Shown here one piece after another: positions 31,688 through 39,433 of a DNA stretch of 64,000 nucleotides. This DNA is from Clostridia bacterium (GTDB lineage: Bacteria; Bacillota; Clostridia; Oscillospirales; CAG-272): the NCBI GenBank assembly GCA_017399305.1, contig JAFQDK010000009.1:62001-126000 (forward strand), given 5' to 3'. Positions within the stretch are counted from its first letter, which is position 1, and each line of letters opens with the position of its first letter. The position numbers were made by a program, and so were the translations under genes. Under the pieces are notes generated by a model. It saw nothing but the letters and a program-made list of their open reading frames with translations, had not been told where the DNA came from and searched no databases.

Positions 31688-31811
31688 TGCTTTATATCCT
31701 TTCGTTAGTGTATTTGTATAAAAGTATTATAACTCAAATAACAAATCGTGGCAAGTAATATCAACATATACTTTTTATCACTAATAATGAATTATTTGCA
31801 CATAGTATCTC

Positions 31812-31841
31812 TTGACTATGTAATTGGTAAAATGATACAAT
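31812..31841 (+). promoter_or_regulatory. Promoter of the dockerin SGNH hydrolase gene
   Basis: TTGACT (31812-31817), 18-base spacer, TACAAT (31836-31841). Confidence 0.6.
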
Positions 31842-31878
31842 TATAATGTATAAAAATTTGATTTTTCAGGAGGATTTT

Positions 31879-34524
31879 ATGAGAAAGCTTTTGATACTAT
31901 CTATCATCCTCGCATTATTCACGGTTTGTGTCTCTGCAGCAGCACCGATTTTTACCATCGATACAAGCGATGCCAAAGAGGTTTATCGCAACACGTTTGA
32001 CGATGCGTCTGCCCTTAACGACTTCACTCAGTACTCAGGCACTTGGGGAGTTGAAGACGGCAAAGCATACATTCTCCCCGGACAGGCAAGTGCAAACGCA
32101 TATTTTGTTTATACCGGCTCTGATACCGCACTTCATGACATGACCGACTATGTGGTTTCGGTTGATATGTACAACGTCCGTCAGGCAACAGGTCTTGTTG
32201 CAAGATGCGACCTTGATACCTGCTCCAACGCACTTCACGGCTACATGGGTGTAAACGCATCATGTCAGACAAACGGCACATATTTCTTTACCCGAGTTAC
32301 AAATAACACCGCAGGAACAAATGCTACAAGCATTGGTTCGGCTCCTGTTATCTTTGCGCCCGGCGCAAACATCCGCCTCGAGGTTGCAATGCGCGGCGAG
32401 CTTATCCAGACTGCCGCCTATGACCTCGACACAGGCATGCTTTTGTGGGTAAGAACCGGCGTGACCGAGCTTTGCCTCTCAGGCTCATTCGGTCTTTTTG
32501 CATACACAAAAATAGTGAACGGTCTTGACGTAAGCGAAACCAGATTTGATAACCTCACTGTTAAAACACTTTCTCCTGTTTCCGATGCAAAGAATTTTGA
32601 AGTTTCCTCCGCACTCATTGATATAAGCGGCGCAACCGAGGTTTATCGCAACACCTTTGACGATGCGGCTTCCCTTAACGACTTTACCCAGTACTCAGGC
32701 ACTTGGGGAGTTGAAAACGGTAAGGCATACGTTCTCCCCGGTCAAGCAAGTGCAAACGCATACTTTGTTTATACAGGCGAAAACACCGCACTACACGACC
32801 TTAGCGACTATGTTGTAGAGGTAGACATCTATAATCTCCGTCAGGCAGAAGGACTTGTTGCAAGATGTGACCTTGACACGTGTAACACAAAGATTCAGGG
32901 TTACATGGGCGTAAATGCGAATTTCAATACTGCGGGTACAAAGGCATATAACCGCGTGACAAAAACCGCTGACGGTTCAAGTGCCGCAGCGCTCGGCACA
33001 TCTGCTGAAATATGCAAGCCCGGTGCAAACGTTCACCTCACACTTGTTATGAAGGGCACTACCGTGCAGTATCTCGTTACCGATATTGACACAGGTGAAG
33101 TTCTCTGCAACATCACTGCCGATACCGAATACTGTCCTTCAGGCTCCTTCGGTCTTATGGCATATACCAAGGTTTTAAACGGACTTGACAACAGCGACAG
33201 CCGATTTGATAATCTTGTTGTAAAGACTCTTCCCTCAAATGCAGGCGAAGCTCTTACAAAGGCAGATTTTGCCGCAGAGCAGCATGGCGATGACCGCATT
33301 GACCTCAACGCAAACGACACCGTTGCAATTCATAAGACACTTACAATGGCAAACGGTACATTTGAAGCAGATATGTTCATGCCTGCAGCGGCAAATTCAA
33401 GTGTGCTTCAGGCAGTTAAAGGTGATGACCGCATTGACAATGCAGGTATCATCTTTAACCGCTCTGCTGACGGTTCCTCCTATTATAAGCTCCAGATGTA
33501 CCGCAGAACATACGTTGCAACTGTTACCGACGGTGCTATTTCCAAGATTTCAAATCAGATATATACAAGACTTTACAAGGCTGTAGGTGGCACAGAAACC
33601 CTTCTTGAGGAGTTCTCAATGGAAGCAAGCGGACTTGGATCATGGGGAACTGTAAAGCTTCGTGCAGTAGTTAAGGACGGTAAAATCTACGGCTACATGA
33701 ATGACCGCTGCTATGTGAGCGTTACAGACGAAACTCCTCTTATAGGCACAGGTGTTGGCGTATTCACAAATATCGCAGGCACTTCGTTTGCAAACATCAA
33801 TGTCAGCAACGTAACTACTCCCGATAAGGCAGACATCGTTGTATGGGGACACTCTCATCCCGGCGGATGGCTCAACGCAGTTGACGAGTTTGCAAAATAC
33901 GGCAAGACCGTAAACGTTGCTCTCGGCGGCTCCTCGACACTTGATATGCCCAATATCGTTGATGAAATGGCAACGTACGAACCCAAGGTTGCAGTAATCA
34001 TGATAGGCTCAAACAACATGGGATATACCGTTACAAAGAATGTTACCGACCTCGATAACAGCTTCGATATGCTCAGAGAGCTTTGCCCCGGCATCAAGTT
34101 TATTCTCATCACCGAGTGGTGGCAACCGGTACGTCTTGAAACCTACGGCGACTACGTTCTTTCGCTCAACAAGGCTTACAGAGAATATGCCGATGCCAAC
34201 GATGATGTTACAATCGTTGAAGGCTGGAATATCCCGATAGACGAAAACGGCAACTTTGATGAAAGCTGCTTCAAGGATACTATGCATCTTAATCCTGCCG
34301 CTATGTATAAGCTCACTCAGCGTACCGATGCGGCGCTCGGCTATATTATCGGCGGAAACATGGGCGACGTCAACGAGGACGGCAAGGTGGATGTATCCGA
34401 TATTCTCATTTCGCTTAGGATGCTTGTGAACAGCGATGGATATCTCCCCTACGCAGATCGCAACTTTGACGGCGTTATTGCCCTTATTGATGTACTCAAT
34501 GTGCTTAAAAACGCGGTGATTTAA
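31879..34524 (+). CDS. Secreted SGNH/GDSL-type hydrolase with duplicated N-terminal domain and dockerin
   Basis: 881 residues from the ATG at 31879 (CAGGAGG upstream). A signal peptide (about 1-22, ending SAAAP) is followed by two near-identical modules of about 220 residues (the second starts 660 bases after the first), each LamG/jelly-roll-like: EVYRNTFDDA, FTQYSGTWGVE. A third beta domain spans about 460-650. The SGNH domain follows: WGHSHPGGW (block I), VALGGSSTLDM (block II), MIGSNNM (block III) and DTMHLNP (Asp-His). The end is a type I dockerin, GDVNEDGKVDVSDI then ADRNFDGVIALIDV. It probably deacetylates or cleaves esters on polysaccharides. The cohesin partner is not in the window. 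Confidence 0.9.
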   Translation: MRKLLILSIILALFTVCVSAAAPIFTIDTSDAKEVYRNTFDDASALNDFTQYSGTWGVEDGKAYILPGQASANAYFVYTGSDTALHDMTDYVVSVDMYNVRQATGLVARCDLDTCSNALHGYMGVNASCQTNGTYFFTRVTNNTAGTNATSIGSAPVIFAPGANIRLEVAMRGELIQTAAYDLDTGMLLWVRTGVTELCLSGSFGLFAYTKIVNGLDVSETRFDNLTVKTLSPVSDAKNFEVSSALIDISGATEVYRNTFDDAASLNDFTQYSGTWGVENGKAYVLPGQASANAYFVYTGENTALHDLSDYVVEVDIYNLRQAEGLVARCDLDTCNTKIQGYMGVNANFNTAGTKAYNRVTKTADGSSAAALGTSAEICKPGANVHLTLVMKGTTVQYLVTDIDTGEVLCNITADTEYCPSGSFGLMAYTKVLNGLDNSDSRFDNLVVKTLPSNAGEALTKADFAAEQHGDDRIDLNANDTVAIHKTLTMANGTFEADMFMPAAANSSVLQAVKGDDRIDNAGIIFNRSADGSSYYKLQMYRRTYVATVTDGAISKISNQIYTRLYKAVGGTETLLEEFSMEASGLGSWGTVKLRAVVKDGKIYGYMNDRCYVSVTDETPLIGTGVGVFTNIAGTSFANINVSNVTTPDKADIVVWGHSHPGGWLNAVDEFAKYGKTVNVALGGSSTLDMPNIVDEMATYEPKVAVIMIGSNNMGYTVTKNVTDLDNSFDMLRELCPGIKFILITEWWQPVRLETYGDYVLSLNKAYREYADANDDVTIVEGWNIPIDENGNFDESCFKDTMHLNPAAMYKLTQRTDAALGYIIGGNMGDVNEDGKVDVSDILISLRMLVNSDGYLPYADRNFDGVIALIDVLNVLKNAVI
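31978..33230 (+). repeat. In-gene direct duplication, 660-base period
   Basis: Segments starting at 31978 and 32638 are highly similar at DNA level (for example GTTTATCGCAACAC and CAGTACTCAGGCACTTGGGG in both) and encode the duplicated N-terminal module. The conservation at third positions suggests a recent duplication or ongoing gene conversion. Confidence 0.8.
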
Positions 34525-34526
34525 AT

Positions 34527-34557
34527 AAAAAAGGAACTCTTACGAGTTCCTTTTTTT
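34527..34557. terminator. Bidirectional terminator between the two secreted-protein genes
   Basis: AAAAAAGGAACTC/GAGTTCCTTTTTTT with a TTAC loop. Confidence 0.9.
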
Positions 34558-34558
34558 G

Positions 34559-36166
34559 TTATTTTGTGAATGGTATTCTTTCCATGGCTCGACACATTCC
34601 TGATTCGCCAAGCGCCCAGTAGTGTATTTGTCCGTTCGCATCGATATATGAAATTCCTATAATGGGAGTATCCATAAACGGTATCTTTGCAAGCAACGGT
34701 TTTCCGGGGGTTAAAGTGCCTAACTTGTAGATAGGAGTTGTATCAAATGTTGTTTCTGCGTAACCTGTAATTCTTTCGTTTGAAATTCTGTATATTGTAA
34801 AATCTGTGACAACTTCGTTTGCAACAAAAAGGATTTCTTCAGCATAGTCGTCTTGAGCAACGAACCTGTAACATGTCGGAAAGGCATTGATTATATCATC
34901 CGCATACCAGAATTCAACTTCATAAAAATCGAGATAATAATGGTCAAGGTAGCGTGTGAATAATATATAGTCTATAGCTCCTCCGCTCTGTGGCATGTTT
35001 TTTTGCACGGACCAGAAATAGTCGGAAGAGATTTGCTTTGATTCGTAAACATCCCAGTTTCCGGTAGTGTTGTAGTAATAGTTTGTTTCCCATGTGTAGG
35101 AGTCTTCATCTGGTTCTGTGAAAATAAAAGATTTGCACTTTATTGTTCCATTGTATGCAAATTCATACAAACCGTAACAGTTATAAGCTGCACCCGAGGA
35201 CCCCTCGTGATAAATGGTGCCGTCCGAATTAAGGTGGTATCGGCTTCTTGACCATCCGGCAAGTGTGCACTCAGGCTTTCCGTTAACCAATGTGAACGCC
35301 GCGTAAATTTCATTTGACCCGGAAGATCCAATCAAAAGTTCAGGAATTCCATCTCCGCTGAAATCCTTGATAATATAACCGATTTCAAACTGTGCCATGT
35401 ATCCTGATGCATGGGCATGCTCCATTACTCCCCATTCCCAGACTTCTTCCTCAAAGTATTCATCATACGCGAGGATTATTTCCATGTATCTGTCCAATGT
35501 GTCACCGTAACCGTAGAGGTAGTCTATATCAATTATAGGCGGCTCGGTGTACCAACCGACTTTTTTATTGGCTTCAACATTTGCTTTGGGGCATACAAGC
35601 GTTCTGCCATCAAGCGAGTACATGATAGTCATAGGCTCGGTGTACCAGCCTACTTTCTTGTTGGCTTCTACATTGGCCTTTTTGCAGATAAGTGTTCTGC
35701 CATCAAGCGAGTACATGATAGTCATAGGCTCGGTGTACCAGCCAACCTTTTTGTTGGCTTCTACATTGGTCTTTTTGCAGACAAGTGTTCTGCCGTCAAG
35801 CGAGTACATAACAGCCATAGGCTCGGTGTACCAGCCTACTTTCTTGTTGGCTTCTACATTGGCCTTTTTGCAGATAAGCGTTCTGCCGTCAAGCGAGTAC
35901 ATAACAGCCATAGGTTCGGTAAACCAGCCAACCTTTTTATTGGCTTCTACATTTGCCGTGGCACAGATGATGGTTCTGCCATCAAGAGAGTACATCTTTG
36001 TGACAGGGTACTCATACCAACCGAGAGAGGTATAGAGATCCACTTCGCTTTCGGGCTTGTCTATAGTTCTTCCGTCAGGGGCGTAGAGCGTCACCGCTGC
36101 CGAAGCAATGCAAAATGCAGTTATCATGGCAAGCGTGATGCAAAGAAGATTAAATAGTTTTTTCAT
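34559..36166 (-). CDS. Secreted protein with 31-residue tandem repeats
   Basis: 535 residues, starting with a signal peptide (about 1-23, ending CIASAA). Residues about 24-210 consist of tandem 31-residue units with the pattern MYSLDGRT then ANVEANKKVGW and YTEP, five near-identical copies plus two diverged ones at the N-terminal side. The C-terminal half (210-535) has a DFSGDGIPELLIG element (FG-GAP/VCBS-like) and is otherwise not recognised. The repeats resemble the DGRT/VGWY wall-associated repeats common in secreted proteins of gut Clostridia, function unknown. The near-identity of copies implies recent expansion. Confidence 0.8.
   Translation of the reverse strand: MKKLFNLLCITLAMITAFCIASAAVTLYAPDGRTIDKPESEVDLYTSLGWYEYPVTKMYSLDGRTIICATANVEANKKVGWFTEPMAVMYSLDGRTLICKKANVEANKKVGWYTEPMAVMYSLDGRTLVCKKTNVEANKKVGWYTEPMTIMYSLDGRTLICKKANVEANKKVGWYTEPMTIMYSLDGRTLVCPKANVEANKKVGWYTEPPIIDIDYLYGYGDTLDRYMEIILAYDEYFEEEVWEWGVMEHAHASGYMAQFEIGYIIKDFSGDGIPELLIGSSGSNEIYAAFTLVNGKPECTLAGWSRSRYHLNSDGTIYHEGSSGAAYNCYGLYEFAYNGTIKCKSFIFTEPDEDSYTWETNYYYNTTGNWDVYESKQISSDYFWSVQKNMPQSGGAIDYILFTRYLDHYYLDFYEVEFWYADDIINAFPTCYRFVAQDDYAEEILFVANEVVTDFTIYRISNERITGYAETTFDTTPIYKLGTLTPGKPLLAKIPFMDTPIIGISYIDANGQIHYWALGESGMCRAMERIPFTK
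35540..36005 (-). repeat. 93-base tandem repeat array inside the secreted protein gene
   Basis: A 93-base unit (31 codons) is repeated about five times; for instance ATGATAGTCATAGGCTCGG begins at 35622 and again at 35715. Period is an exact multiple of three, so copy number can change without frameshift. Confidence 0.88.
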
Positions 36167-36224
36167 TGCAACCTCCTTAAAATCTATACTAATATTGTAC
36201 TATAACATATTCGCTTTGTCAATG

Positions 36225-36252
36225 AAAAAGCCCCGACTACTGTCGGGGCTTT
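36225..36252 (-). terminator. Terminator of the GH43 gene
   Basis: AAAGCCCCGAC/GTCGGGGCTTT stem with a T run on the minus strand. Confidence 0.88.
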
Positions 36253-36258
36253 GATATT

Positions 36259-38196
36259 TTATTTCTTTTTGAACTTAGGTGCCGGAACGGGGGTGTCTGT
36301 AGGACCGTAAACTCTGAGTACATCCGGGCCGCCGTCCTCAGAGGGAACAAAGTAGAAGCGGTCAATGCAGATGTCGCGGTCAAAGCCCTTGTTGTTTGCG
36401 CCATAGGAGTGCTTGTGGTAAACAACATAGTTTTCCTCAAGGTCGGGGCAAACTACAAACATACAGTCGCCTGCGCCGTCAACATAACGGTTTGATGCAA
36501 GCACTTCGTTGTACTTGTACTTTTTATAAGGACCGAAAACGTTGTCGCTTATTGCATAGGACTCGCCGTAGTGTCCGCGGAAGTGACCAGATGCGTACAT
36601 CATGTAGTAGTAGCCATTATGCTTTGTGATAACGCCGCCCTCAGAAATAGGAGCATATTCGTCAACCTCGTAGTGCTCAGTGGGGCTGATACAGTGAACA
36701 GCATCGCTCTTGGAGGAGAGAACACCGTCTTTTGCTTCAAGTTCCTGAATGTATACATGGTTGCCGCCGCCAAAACGTACGGTCGTGATGTAAACTCTGC
36801 CGTCATCGTCAACGAAAGGAGCGCCGCCGATTTCAGGCTCGGTGTTAACATAGGGCTTTTCCTTGTTCATAACAAAGGGGCCGAGAGGTGAGCGCGCGCT
36901 TGCATAGAATACGCGGAACTCGGTGGGGCCGTAACCGCCTGCAAACTGAGATGCGATAAGGAGATAGAACCAGCCGTCCTTATGGAATACGTTGGGGCTC
37001 ATGAAGTAGTGAATCGGGCTGTCATCTGTGATTTCAAACGCAAATCCTGCCTCTTCCCAATCATAGAGGTTCTTGGATGTGCGAACTCTTACTGAGCACT
37101 TGGAGCCAAATGGATGATTGAGTGTGTAGAGGTAGAATGTACCGTCGTGGTAGAGGATTTCGGGGTCAGCACCGTAGGTTACGGGGTTGAGATAGGTTTC
37201 ACCCTCGTAAAGCTCTGCCTTTTCGATGCTGTATGAAATTTCATTTGTTGAGCCGATGTTGTATGCTGCAGGCTTCTTTGTCTGCACTTCCATAACAGGC
37301 CATGTCTGGTCGCCGAAATAGAATGAAACTACATTGCCTGCGTTAACAGCGGTAAAGTCATATGACTTGCCGGGGGTAAGCATCATTGCGTGTTGAGCGT
37401 GGAAGAATACCTTGCCGTTGAGGTAGCGGTATGCAACAAGACGCTCTGTAGCACCGTCATAGGAGAATGCAAAGCCCTGACCGTTCTTTGCAAATACTAC
37501 AAGCTCCTCATAATCGGTAACGGTGAGCTTGGAGGTGAGTTTTTCGCCGATAGCGAGGGTATCGGTGCCCATTACCTCTTCTTTTGCATTGTAGATCTTA
37601 AGGTTTGTAAAGCCGCCCTTGCCGCCGTCATTGTTGATGCGGATAGCGATTGTACCTGTTTCAAAAGGAGAACCGTCGTGACGGCTGTCACCCTTACGGT
37701 ATTCAGCTCTGTAAAGTTCTTCCTTTGTCTTGCAGTCTGAAACAGTATAGATTATATAGTCGCCGTTTACACGGATATAGAAGTGAAGATCCTGACCGAT
37801 TTCAAAACGGTCGCCGTTTTTGCTGGCTGTGAAGTTACCCATCCATTTGCCGGGGTGATTTGTGCAGCCAAGTGCACCGGTCTTGCCGTCAACACCTACA
37901 AATGCATAGTAGCCGTTGGTCTTGTCCTCCTCGGGAGTGCTCTTTTTCATACCGCCGGCCACGCCACCAAAGAAGATTCCGCCGCCGCCCTGATGGTTGA
38001 TAAAGTCAGCTTCAAGAACAAAGTGAGGTCTGTTTGCAAATTCAAGCAGAGCAGTAGAGTGTCCGCTGTTCTTAACTGTGCGGAGCGCGCCGTCCTTGAC
38101 TTCCATTTCTCCGTATACAACGGTGAAATCCTTCATGCTGTTGTCACTGAAATCGTTTGCATATGCGAGAAGCATTTCTTTTGTTATTGCTGCCAT
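36259..38196 (-). CDS. GH43-like glycosidase with N-terminal beta-sandwich domains
   Basis: 645 residues, no signal peptide, so probably cytoplasmic. Residues 15-210 and 215-330 look like concanavalin/LamG-like sandwiches (LEADFINHQGGGGIFFGG). From about 340 the five-bladed propeller of family 43 begins: YGADPEILYHDGTFYLY carries the general-base Asp region, VFHKDGWFYLLIA the next blade, and ISEGGVITKHNGYYYMMYASG near 540 the acid Glu. Substrate is unknown (arabino- or xylo-oligosaccharides are typical). GGAGG lies eight bases before the ATG. A palindrome overlaps its promoter, and an AraC regulator gene lies upstream. Confidence 0.88.
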   Translation of the reverse strand: MAAITKEMLLAYANDFSDNSMKDFTVVYGEMEVKDGALRTVKNSGHSTALLEFANRPHFVLEADFINHQGGGGIFFGGVAGGMKKSTPEEDKTNGYYAFVGVDGKTGALGCTNHPGKWMGNFTASKNGDRFEIGQDLHFYIRVNGDYIIYTVSDCKTKEELYRAEYRKGDSRHDGSPFETGTIAIRINNDGGKGGFTNLKIYNAKEEVMGTDTLAIGEKLTSKLTVTDYEELVVFAKNGQGFAFSYDGATERLVAYRYLNGKVFFHAQHAMMLTPGKSYDFTAVNAGNVVSFYFGDQTWPVMEVQTKKPAAYNIGSTNEISYSIEKAELYEGETYLNPVTYGADPEILYHDGTFYLYTLNHPFGSKCSVRVRTSKNLYDWEEAGFAFEITDDSPIHYFMSPNVFHKDGWFYLLIASQFAGGYGPTEFRVFYASARSPLGPFVMNKEKPYVNTEPEIGGAPFVDDDGRVYITTVRFGGGNHVYIQELEAKDGVLSSKSDAVHCISPTEHYEVDEYAPISEGGVITKHNGYYYMMYASGHFRGHYGESYAISDNVFGPYKKYKYNEVLASNRYVDGAGDCMFVVCPDLEENYVVYHKHSYGANNKGFDRDICIDRFYFVPSEDGGPDVLRVYGPTDTPVPAPKFKKK

Positions 38197-38220
38197 TACG
38201 TTTACCTCCGTAAAAGTGTT

Positions 38221-38259
38221 TTACAATGAAATTGTAACATTATTTGTGCGTACCGTCAA
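38221..38259 (-). promoter_or_regulatory. GH43 promoter with palindromic operator
   Basis: TTGACG (38254-38259) and TACAAT (38231-38236) on the minus strand, 17-base spacer. TTACAATGAAATTGTAA (38221-38237) is a perfect inverted repeat over the -10 box, a likely repressor site. Confidence 0.7.
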
Positions 38260-38292
38260 TCCAAAAAATGCAAATGTATTTATACAATATGT

Positions 38293-38322
38293 AAAAAAAG
38301 GCGGTTGCTTTTTGCAACCGTC
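38293..38322 (-). terminator. Terminator of the AraC regulator gene
   Basis: GACGGTTGC/GCAACCGCC stem with TTTTTTT on the minus strand, between the AraC gene and the GH43 promoter. Confidence 0.82.
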
Positions 38323-38325
38323 TTT

Positions 38326-39180
38326 TCAGTCTTTGAAATGTATCGGTGAATAACCGTAGATACTTTTAAATGTCTGCGAGAAATGCTTGATTGATGAAAA
38401 ACCGACTCTTTCGGAAACTTCTGTCACTGACATTCCCGATGTCTGCAACAGTTCCAGCGCTTTTGCAACGCGGCATGAGAGTACATATTGGTGCAGTGAT
38501 TGGCCTGTATGCTTTTGGATAATGCGATTTATATAATTAGGATGATAACTGAAATGTTTTCCTATCTCCTCATTTGAGAGGCTTGATGAATAATTCTGAT
38601 GTATGTAGTCTATTACGCGCTCGACAAGTCCTGTCATTTTCTGCCCGTGTCCTGTTGAGATGCGGCGTGCGATGCGTATAAGCACTTGATGTATGAGCAG
38701 GCCAAGCATTGTGCTGTCAAACGATTTTGTGTTGACAAATTCATCTGTCATTTCTGCAAATATAGGTTCAAGCGTTTGCATAGCTTCAAGATGTATAGGA
38801 AAGTTGAATGCGGGTTCGTCATCAAAGCAGATGCTTTCAACTGCATCGGTCTGATGCCATATCCTGTCCGGTATTGTCGGTATCGGCGAGGTAGGTCTGC
38901 CCTCTCTCTGATTAAAGTCAAAGTTGATGGACATTATTTTGGCATCTGCATCTGTCATGTTTATGAGAGAATACTTTGCGCTTGACGGATATAGGAACAG
39001 CGAGCCGCGCTCTGCCAAATAGATGCGATCCTCCATTTTCACCTTGACTTTACCAGAGTAAATATATACAAGACGGTTGTCACATGCGTGCACGTCTGTG
39101 GTTGAAAAATCAGGCGGTAAAATAAGCGTTTTTGAATAGCGAACAAATGGGTGTATGTCGGAAAAGTTTATTTTTTGCAT
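38326..39180 (-). CDS. AraC-family transcriptional regulator
   Basis: 284 residues from the ATG at 39180 with GAGGT nine bases upstream; the longer open frame to 39318 would be a hydrophobic nonsense leader. Residues 1-150 form the cupin sensor domain (RLVYIYSGKVKVKM, RGSLFLYPSSAKYSL). Residues 180-284 hold two HTH motifs: LSNEEIGKHFSYHPNYINRI and MSVTEVSERVGFSSIKHFSQTF, then YGYSPIHF. It is likely the sugar-responsive activator of the flanking GH43 and DUF5107 genes, between which it lies. The effector is unknown. Confidence 0.92.
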   Translation of the reverse strand: MQKINFSDIHPFVRYSKTLILPPDFSTTDVHACDNRLVYIYSGKVKVKMEDRIYLAERGSLFLYPSSAKYSLINMTDADAKIMSINFDFNQREGRPTSPIPTIPDRIWHQTDAVESICFDDEPAFNFPIHLEAMQTLEPIFAEMTDEFVNTKSFDSTMLGLLIHQVLIRIARRISTGHGQKMTGLVERVIDYIHQNYSSSLSNEEIGKHFSYHPNYINRIIQKHTGQSLHQYVLSCRVAKALELLQTSGMSVTEVSERVGFSSIKHFSQTFKSIYGYSPIHFKD

Positions 39181-39202
39181 ATCGTCACCTCGCACGATGA
39201 AT

Positions 39203-39231
39203 AGAATACAACAAAATAAACCAAAAATCAA
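39203..39231 (-). promoter_or_regulatory. Promoter of the AraC regulator gene
   Basis: TTGATT (39226-39231) and TATTCT (39203-39208) on the minus strand, 17-base spacer. Confidence 0.6.
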
Positions 39232-39377
39232 TAGCATTTCATACGAAAAATAGAAAAAAATAAACTTTAAACTTTGAAGTGATAAAAGTTTATTTTTAAG
39301 CAATTCGTAAAAAATCAATTTGCGTGTACAGCTTTTTCTTTGATTTTTTACAAAACTTTTTGTATTTCAAAAGGATT

Positions 39378-39406
39378 TTGACCGTGATAAAATGAAAACG
39401 TAAAAT
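39378..39406 (+). promoter_or_regulatory. Promoter of the DUF5107-TPR gene
   Basis: TTGACC (39378-39383), 17-base spacer, TAAAAT (39401-39406). Confidence 0.6.
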
Positions 39407-39433
39407 AAAACACTTCATTAAGGAGAAAAAAAC

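Noticed and set aside
35540-36005. Regularly spaced repeats suggestive of a CRISPR array.
   Set aside because: There are no unique spacers. The 93-base units are contiguous, in frame and inside a signal-peptide gene.
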